From Gracilaria vermiculophylla (lineage: Eukaryota > Rhodophyta > Florideophyceae > Gracilariales > Gracilariaceae), in contig JAHNZQ020000172.1 of the NCBI GenBank assembly GCA_019155205.2, positions 742,981 to 766,551 on the forward strand: a stretch of DNA of 23,571 nt. The letters run 5' to 3'. Of the stretch, positions 17,267 through 23,571 are shown piece by piece (within the stretch, counting starts at the first letter, position 1; each line of letters begins with the position of its first letter). The notes below the pieces were generated by a model. The model worked only from the letters and a program-made list of their open reading frames with translations, was not told the DNA's origin and ran no database searches. The position numbers and the translations under genes are program-made.

Positions 17267-20233
17267 TCAGAGCTCTAGTAAGAGTAAGCCACCTGCACTT
17301 CTGAACTTCTGCAATTTCACTCTGCCCAATGGCTTGGATAACATGTCTGCTACCATATCATTTGTCGAACAGTAATGCAACACAATGGATTTCTTTTGTA
17401 ATGCCTCCCGCGTGAAGTGATAACGGATATCAATGTGTTTGGTCCGTTTGTTTACCAATCCGTTCCGAGCAAGATCAATGCCACCTTGATTGTCCACATA
17501 CACGGTAGTGGGTTCAACCATCACCTTCACCGAATCCTTGACGTGCAATCCAAGAGCTTTCCCAATGCCATTCTACAGGCGCCTCAGCCAAACACCTTCC
17601 TTAGTCCCAGAACACAGACTTACGTACTTTGCCTCAGCACTGGACAGCGCGACCACCTCTTGCTGACTCGAGCTCCACGACACTGCACCGCCACACATGA
17701 GAAACATGTAGCCGCTGGTGGACTTGCGATTGTTCTTGTCTCCTGCCCAGTCAGAGTCTACAAAGCCGTGCATATCGATTTTAGAGGTGGTAACATATGC
17801 GAGTCCAAGTGTACAAGTTCCGTTCAGGTATCGCAGCACACGCTTGGCCGCCTTCCAGTGGTTTTCGCCTGGTTTCTCAACGTACTTGGCCAGTTTGGCC
17901 ACTGCGTACGATATGTCCAGTTGGGTACCCACTGACAAGTACATCAAACAGCCAATCACCTGGCGGTAAGGAACATCACACACAGCCTCTTCCTCCACAT
18001 GCAAATCAGTACCAGAGTCCATGGGTGTATCCATCGGTTTGGACTGAAGCATATTGAAACGTTCCAGTACCTTGTGCGTGTAAGCATTCTGTGTCAATTA
18101 CAGGACTCTCTTGGTACGATGTCGATGAATCTCAAAACCAAGAACCATACGAGCTTCTTTGAGGTCCTTCATTCGGAATCGCGACGACAGCTCAGCTTTC
18201 ACCTCTTTCATTGCTTTCAAGCTCTGACTGGCAAACAACAAGTCATCAACATAGAGAGCGATGATCACCAATGCACCTAGACTATTTCCAGTGTATACAC
18301 ACTCATCAGCATCGTTAGGCGTTCGACCAACATCATCCACTAGAAAGGCATATATCTTAGAATTCCATTGTCTTGGGGCCTGACGAAGTCCATAGATAGC
18401 TTTCTTCAGTCGGCACACCAGGTCTTCTTTACCTGCCTCTACAAAGCCCTTTGGTTGCACCATGTACACCGTTTCCTCAAGGTCGCCGTTTAGAAACGCT
18501 GTTTTGACGTCCATGTGGTGTAGATGTAAGTCCTCAACTGCGGTAATAGACAGAATCATCCTGATGGAAGTGAACGTAACCACAGGAGCGTATGTCTTCG
18601 AAAAGTCGACGCCTACAATCTGCAGGAAACCTCGAGCAACCGTACGAGCCTTATATCAAACTGTTGGCTCTCCTGACTCAGATGCCTCATACTTCTGCAC
18701 ATACACCCACTTGGACAAGATCACATTGCTGCCTGCAGGCCTACGCACGAGCTCCCATGTATCATGTTCTATTAGGGAGCCATACCCACTTTGCATAGCC
18801 TTTTTCCAAGCCTCACAGTCATCTTGCGACACAGTCTCATAAAAAGAACGAGGTGCATCATCACTGGCAGTGAACAGCGCAGTTTCTGACCAGAAAAAGC
18901 TCGGCACTCTTCGCTCACGTGTGGATCTCCTCAAAGGCTGTTGCTGAGTATAACTAGGCTCCTTGGGGGTTTTAGAATCATCGTGCTTTTCTTGCGTAGG
19001 CTGCACCTCGCTGGAATTCAGAGTGTCTGTGTGTAAATCCGGAACAGTTGCAATGGGATCATCAACATATGGGACATTATCTTATGAAGGTTTTATGGAC
19101 TCAACAGGAGACGCAGATTCATTTGGTTTTCGTTGGACAGATCCGTCAAAACCAGTGTAAGTTTCATATCTGATCTCCCAGTTTGGATCTAACTCTTTTC
19201 TTTCATCGAATCTTACATCTCTGGACACAATCACCTTTTTCTTATTCTTGTTCCACAGCTTATAGCCATTCCAACTGTGTGTGTAGCAAACGAACATTGC
19301 TTCGATAGCACGAGTATCTAGATTCTTAAGCTTATGATCCATAACCTTGTACCAGCATCTGCTCCCAAACACTCGTAAATGGCTTATGTCAGGCTTCGAT
19401 CCAGTTAGCAACTCATAGGGTGTGGTATTGTTCGGCAAGGCTTTGCATGTGACTCGGTTTCTAATGTGCACCGCAACATTCAGCGCTTCGGCCCAAAAAC
19501 TGCTGGACAGCCTCTTGTGGTGCAATATTGAATGAACCAAGTCCATTAGCGTGCGATTGAACCTTTCGGCCAGACCATTCTGGTGTGGATTGTAAGGCAC
19601 GGTTCTCTGATGCTCAATACCAAGATATTCAAGCTGAGCTCGGAATTTGTTGAACAAGCACTCACCACCATTGTCAGTCCGTAGAGCGCGAAGCACACTA
19701 ACACGGGCACTGATGGATTTCACCGTACTGCCATACTGGTTTTGAATGAGCCTCAACCACTTGATCAACACATGGAACACTTCATCCTTGGTTTTCAGCA
19801 TGTACAAGAAACAGAACCTACTATGGTCGTCGATAAAGGTGACAAAGTAGCGCGAGCCTCCCAAGGATCCTACATGTATTGGGCCGCAGATATTCGAATG
19901 CACAAGGTCCGATGGCTTCTTTTCCCGCTCCCCCCCTTGCTTGGGAGTGGGAGCGCGGGAGGTTTTGCCTACGATACACGACTCACACGTTGATATACTT
20001 TTAGAAAAATCTACGTTTAGACCAGACACCACATTATTACGAGCCATATGCCTGATACCTTCCACATTCACATGAGCCAATCGAGCATGCCACGTAGACA
20101 AGTCTGAGACAAGAGCACTGTCCAAGGTCTCAGCAATTTTGACTGCCGTGCAAAGATAGTACAGACCCTTCACACGACGGCCCTGAGCAACTATTATGGA
20201 GTCTTTTGTACACACGAACTGTGTGGTTGTCAA
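17267..20233 (-). pseudogene. Copia-3 pol: integrase, reverse transcriptase, RNase H (four stops)
   Basis: A single minus frame runs about 2.97 kb. Integrase: STWHARLAHVN, CESCIVGKTSR, LVHSNICGP (first catalytic Asp is Asn), LRTDNGGEC (second Asp), GLAERFNRTLMDLVHS (Glu). RT: LSKWVYVQKYE, ARGFLQIVGVDFSKTYAPVV, HHMDVKTAFLNGDLEETVYM, YGLRQAPRQWN, ALYVDDLLFAS. RNase H: DSDWAGDKNNRKSTSGYMF, LSSAEAKYVSL, DNQGGIDL, TKHIDIRYHF. In-frame stops are TAA 19082-19084, TGA 18656-18658, TAA 18098-18100 and TAG 17573-17575; homology passes straight through each. The natural stop is at 17267-17269, next to the polypurine tract. Domain content is complete and the length is normal for Copia. Confidence 0.93.
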
Positions 20234-21326
20234 ACACTACCACACAGCCCAAGTCGCACATCGCAGAAACAGACAACAGGTGGTACTGTAGACTTGGAAC
20301 ATGCACAACTTTGTTGAGCTTGCACTTGCGTTTGGTCCCATCAACAGTGAGATCAAGCTCTAAAGTGCCTTGTCCTTGACACTCCAACTTGGAATCTTTT
20401 CCAATGCTCACACCAGCAGACGTTTTTCTTTCATAGAATTCAAACACCGACGCGTCATTCGTCATGTGGGATGTGGCCCCGGAATCAACTATCCAGTCAC
20501 TGTTGGTGGCTTTTTGGGCACCTGCCGCAATAAGACACACAAAGTCTGATTCACTGTCACCCGCACTGTCTTCGTCACCAGCTTGGTGAACTGAAGGGTG
20601 GGCAGCAGCAGCATGATCGTTGTTAGCCTCATCACGCCGCTTTTTGAAACCGTTTCTCTGGATGTGCCCTTTCTTTTTGCAGTAGTGACATATGATAGAT
20701 TTCCAACGGCGCTGATTCCCAAGCAGAGCTATACCACTACCCGAGTCTTCACTAGCACGATCATTCATTCGCTGCTCTTCTTGCAGCAAGCGACTTTTCA
20801 CAAACTCAAGGATGAGATTGCGATCTTGAATTGTGGTATCGATAGCCACAATCAGGTGCTCGAAGCGCTCTGATAGTCCACACAGAATGGCCATAGCAAT
20901 ATCTTCCTCCTCAACAGTGACGTCCATGCTGTTGAGGCCAGACGCAAGATGTAGCACGCGATTGATGAACTGTAACATTTTTTCATCTTCACGCATTTTG
21001 GCCGTATAGAATGAACGTCTGGCATTGATTCGGTTGAGCAGCGTCTTTCTCTGGAAAACGTCGCAAATGGCTCTCAACATATCCGCAGCATAATAGGGGT
21101 CCCGCACATGGTCTAAATGGTCATCACTCAGGGTCAACCCAATGATCGCCCTGGTCTTCGCTTCTTTCTTTTTCCAATCAAAAAGTTCAGCTTCATCGAT
21201 TGGTGCAGGCGTGGTGAGGTGATCATCAAGATCTTTGAGCGCAAGGAGCAACTCAATTTTCTGCTTCCATACGAGAAAGCTATCCTCACCAAGCTTTTCG
21301 ATTCTCACACCACTGAACGAGTCCAT
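20130..21326 (-). pseudogene. Copia-3 gag and protease
   Basis: Start ATG at 21324-21326 (MDSFSGVRIEKLGEDSF) is chosen because upstream in-frame residues come from a microsatellite. Gag is of the UBN2/Ty1-copia type: FLVWKQKIELLLALKDLDDH, then RAIIGLTLSDDHLDHV, SFYTAKMREDEKMLQFINRV and AILCGLSERFEHL. The zinc knuckle CHYCKKKGHIQRNG has lost its last Cys (Gly). The protease active site DWIVDSGATSHMTND is intact, followed by the usual VVHVPSLQYHLLSVSAM block that leads into the pre-integrase region. A frameshift near 20210-20235, inside this late region rather than at the gag-pol border, puts the rest of pol in another frame. Gag packages RNA; the protease matures it. Confidence 0.9.
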
Positions 21327-21386
21327 GCTTTGGCAATCGGTCTGACGTCTATGCACACCTGGCGAAAAGCACGATAACAATCGACA

Positions 21387-21440
21387 ATAAAACAAACAAC
21401 AAACAACAAACAACAAACAACAAACAACAAACAACAACAA
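21387..21440. repeat. Heptanucleotide microsatellite (AACAAAC-type)
   Basis: About seven copies of a 7-bp unit (CAACAAA in phase) lie just upstream of the Copia-3 gag start on the minus strand. They open the frame so that a spurious Leu/Val/Cys-rich leader appears before the real ATG. Confidence 0.9.
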
Positions 21441-22648
21441 TAACAAACAACGACTAATAAGATCAATGGTCGGATGGCACAGGCAGGATCACCAGCAGCA
21501 ATCCGCGCACCCTAGAAGTCGGAACTCTGACCCCCGAAGCTCTTTCGGGTAGAAAGCGCTTTCTTCTGTCTACCTCCTCCGACACTCAACGAGAAGGCGC
21601 GCCGCTCTTAACGAGACTTCCAGAGAATGGTTAATGACCAAAGATATGTCTTCACCAAGTTATCCCTCTCTGGTCTCTTGCAAGAACTCGCATAAACTCA
21701 AACTGAAGATACTTTGACCCCAAGGTACGCTGCAGACGAGCACCGATAAAGGTAACTCACGGCTTCACCGGAGGTAAGCCTGTGCCACGTCGCCTCCCCG
21801 GAAGACCTGGGTCCTCGGATCAAAAGCTCGTTATGGGTTTCGTTCGCAACAGTCCAAAAACCCGACCCAAAGTCAGGTTCTCACACAGATCAACACCAAC
21901 CAAGTGCAGTACACCACGACACTCCATCCACAGGTGATCTCGCGGTACTCGCCAGGTCTGCCGACCAACACCGTTATCTGCCCTACAAAAGTAGAACCGG
22001 TGGGAAGCCCGCTTGACAGAAACACCTGCTTTGGATCAAGTCGCCAGGCTAACGTCCCCGCAGTACCAGGAATCGCCCAAAGTACCACGGATCAACCGCT
22101 CGTCGCACTGGTCACCAAGTGATGACACAAAAACACACCAACTGGGAATCACAAATCCCAGATTTCTCACAAACTGCTGAGACACAATACGATAGTGCCC
22201 AGACTTCAACAAAAATACGGTCCTCAACCTCTCGGATCAGAACCTGCAAACACGACGCGGGGATCCCGACAACAAGAATAGAGGGAGACCAAACGAAAGG
22301 AGTAGCGATCGACAAACACAGGCGACAACGACAACTCGAACAAGATTACACGGCAGAACCAACGCCGAACCACTACCCACACAACGCCCTCAGGGAGGAA
22401 CGCGAGAGCGAAAGAAAAATAACAACACCGACCAACATTACGGTCAACACACCCGACGCAACGGAAAGACGGAGAGAACGAAGAAGAAACACGGGTGAAC
22501 GGCGGTGAGAGGGAGCGGCGATACACAAGGGATAGTGGCAGAATAGCGCGGGGCTGGGCCCATAACCTAATGGAGGTCAGCGGGACAAAGGGAAAGTTGA
22601 GGGGATGCAAAGGAAGTTCGCCAGCTCTGACTTGGATTTACTTGTAGA
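21441..22648 (-). other. Copia-3 leader between 5' LTR and gag
   Basis: About 1.2 kb without recognised coding, unusually long for a Copia untranslated leader. From 21880 to 22500 the plus strand is rich in A and C. Long open frames occur on both strands here (128 codons minus at 22224-22610; 129 codons plus at 22119-22508), but neither resembles a known domain and both follow the base skew. The minus sequence after the LTR (TCTACAAGTAAATCC) is not a TGG-type primer site. It might hold a packaging signal or intron; nothing shows this directly. Confidence 0.6.
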
Positions 22649-22997
22649 TGCATCGAGGCCACCTTATATAGTGGCAAACGTGCACCAGCTCGATCAGAGT
22701 GTAACCTACACTATAATTTAGGGACAATCTATACTACCAATCATATTACACCAATACATAAATGTGCTACCCACAATGTTACCCACAATTCAATATGGCT
22801 GACAACAACAAAGCACAACAAGGCACAAGTGATGCACAGAAAGGCGTATCCGTTATGTAAACTCACGACAGCATGACAGTGCACAAATTCACGGATCCTG
22901 GGTGTCACCGTAATCCGGTTCCATACACAAGCAGCTATATGTGTCAGGAACAGCAATGCGCTGCGACAGCAGGGACAGTAGCTCATTCCTGCTAACA
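22649..22997 (-). repeat. 5' LTR of Copia-3 (LTR-D)
   Basis: Near-identical direct copy of 16897-17246. On the minus strand it carries TATATAAG only about 15 bp before its end. Confidence 0.95.
22664..22672 (-). promoter_or_regulatory. TATA-like motif at the far end of the Copia-3 LTR
   Basis: Minus CTATATAAG. It lies so near the LTR end that a start site about 30 bp downstream would fall outside the LTR. It may therefore not be the element promoter. Motif only. Confidence 0.3.
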
Positions 22998-23571
22998 ACG
23001 TCTCTGATCATCATGATGAACAACATAAAAACTAAATCCTTATCTTCTCAGGAGACCACGCATTCATTACAACTGCAGCCTATCAGTTGCACAACCCACG
23101 CAACGCTTTTATTAACGCCGTTTCAGCTCTATGTATGATAAACGATAGAATTCAAGCCGACTGTAAAAGATAAAAAAAAAGCGTCTACTGAAGTCTATCA
23201 AACCGATGTAGTGCACGACCTACATCACTCTGGCCTTGAATGGCAGTTCACGGTAACAAGGACCGTGAAATAAGAAGTGAGAAAAAACGAGACGAAGTAC
23301 CCACTAGTTGTCATACAATTGCTACTGTGTCACGCCAAAATGTTCTTGTGCACTCTGAACACAATAGACTCCAAAAACTTTTTCTTTAAAACAGGGGCGC
23401 ATCAAAATTTGTACGCTGTTCAAACACGCGAATGCGGAAAACGTCACCAGATTTATTAGCTTCATATACATACCGGTTATGGACCCGAAGAACAGCAGCT
23501 GAGTGAAAAGGTTTTTTCCGATATGAAAAATTTCAACTGGTGTTTGTCCCACGGCTGTTTAATTAGGAATC
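22998..23571 (+). pseudogene. Gypsy-1 RT thumb / RNase H remnant
   Basis: The plus strand past Copia-3 shows weak blocks in Gypsy order: a stretch at 23150-23270 reading KPTVKDKKKASTEVYQTDVV, like the Lys-rich linker before RNase H, then KYPLVVIQLLL and a region ending FFFKTGAHQNLYAV then CGKRHQIY. The latter recalls the RNase H block with TDHxNL and the Arg/His pair before LxRW. A stop and indels separate the blocks. This is the expected continuation of 16467-16896. Confidence is modest because no catalytic residue can be placed with certainty. It runs off the window end. Confidence 0.5.

Larger units (their letters stand above)
16897..22997 (-). mobile_element. Copia-3: near-complete recent Ty1/Copia element
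   Basis: Two LTRs of 350 and 349 bp starting TGTTAGCAG and ending GATGCA on the minus strand bound 5.4 kb with a 1.2-kb leader, gag, protease, integrase, RT and RNase H in Copia order. About 14-15 differences were counted between LTRs, near 96% identity. Four in-frame stops, a frameshift and a lost integrase Asp show it is inactive despite its youth. No target duplication is seen: left flank TTAAG, right flank ACGTC. Some Gypsy-1 codons also seem missing across the site, suggesting a deletion at insertion or afterwards. Confidence 0.93.

Noticed and set aside
20130..20233. Programmed gag-pol frameshift in Copia-3
   Set aside because: The frame change comes after the protease within the pre-integrase region, where Copia elements read one frame.
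21387..21440. Possible CRISPR-like or satellite array
   Set aside because: Simple 7-bp tandem repeat without spacers.
21327..21446. Signal-peptide or membrane-like Leu/Val/Cys-rich leader on Copia-3 gag
   Set aside because: It is the translation of the microsatellite; the conserved gag start is MDSFSG at 21326.
22119..22508. 129-codon plus-strand frame in the Copia-3 leader
   Set aside because: No domain, a Thr/Arg/Glu-rich composition that follows the A/C-rich base skew, and antisense to the element.

Overview
This is eukaryotic DNA made almost entirely of decayed LTR retrotransposons nested inside one another. I see no intact host gene, no RNA gene and no prokaryotic feature. The species cannot be fixed. 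The mix of Ty1/Copia and Ty3/Gypsy elements (one chromovirus-like), short host-gene scraps lying close together on both strands, and a Copia-like lineage whose integrase resembles one I associate with fungal genomes would fit a protist, alga or fungus-like genome; a red alga or oomycete is a guess only.

Layout. (1) 1-~3308: 3' part of Copia-1 (+), from the pre-integrase region to a probable 3' LTR. (2) Gypsy-1 (+) is the outer host element. It survives as three separated pieces that continue one another: gag/protease and the start of RT (~3309-4791), the RT palm (16467-16896), and RT thumb/RNase H (22998-23571). (3) Gypsy-2 (-, 4792-16466), a chromovirus-like element, sits inside the Gypsy-1 RT gene. 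Its order on the minus strand is 5' LTR, gag, protease, RT, RNase H, integrase, chromodomain-like tail, 3' LTR. (4) Copia-2 (-, 6295-12095) sits inside the Gypsy-2 integrase zinc-finger region with an imperfect target duplication. (5) A 304-bp TRIM-like element (14140-14443) sits in the Gypsy-2 protease gene. (6) Copia-3 (-, 16897-22997), with two 350-bp LTRs about 96% identical by eye, lies in Gypsy-1 and is the youngest insertion.

The most unusual part is inside Copia-2. The reverse transcriptase that should lie between integrase and RNase H is missing. In its place is about 1.7 kb of non-retroelement DNA (~7000-8770) holding the N-terminal exon-like part of a MAP-kinase-family gene (+), an unidentified acidic-tailed reading frame (+), and a canonical C2HC zinc finger (-). 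This looks like host-gene capture by, or replacement within, an LTR retrotransposon.

Every retroelement reading frame has stops, frameshifts or lost catalytic residues, so none is likely to be autonomous now. LTR divergence, judged by eye, ranks Gypsy-2 and Copia-2 as old, the TRIM as old, and Copia-3 as recent.
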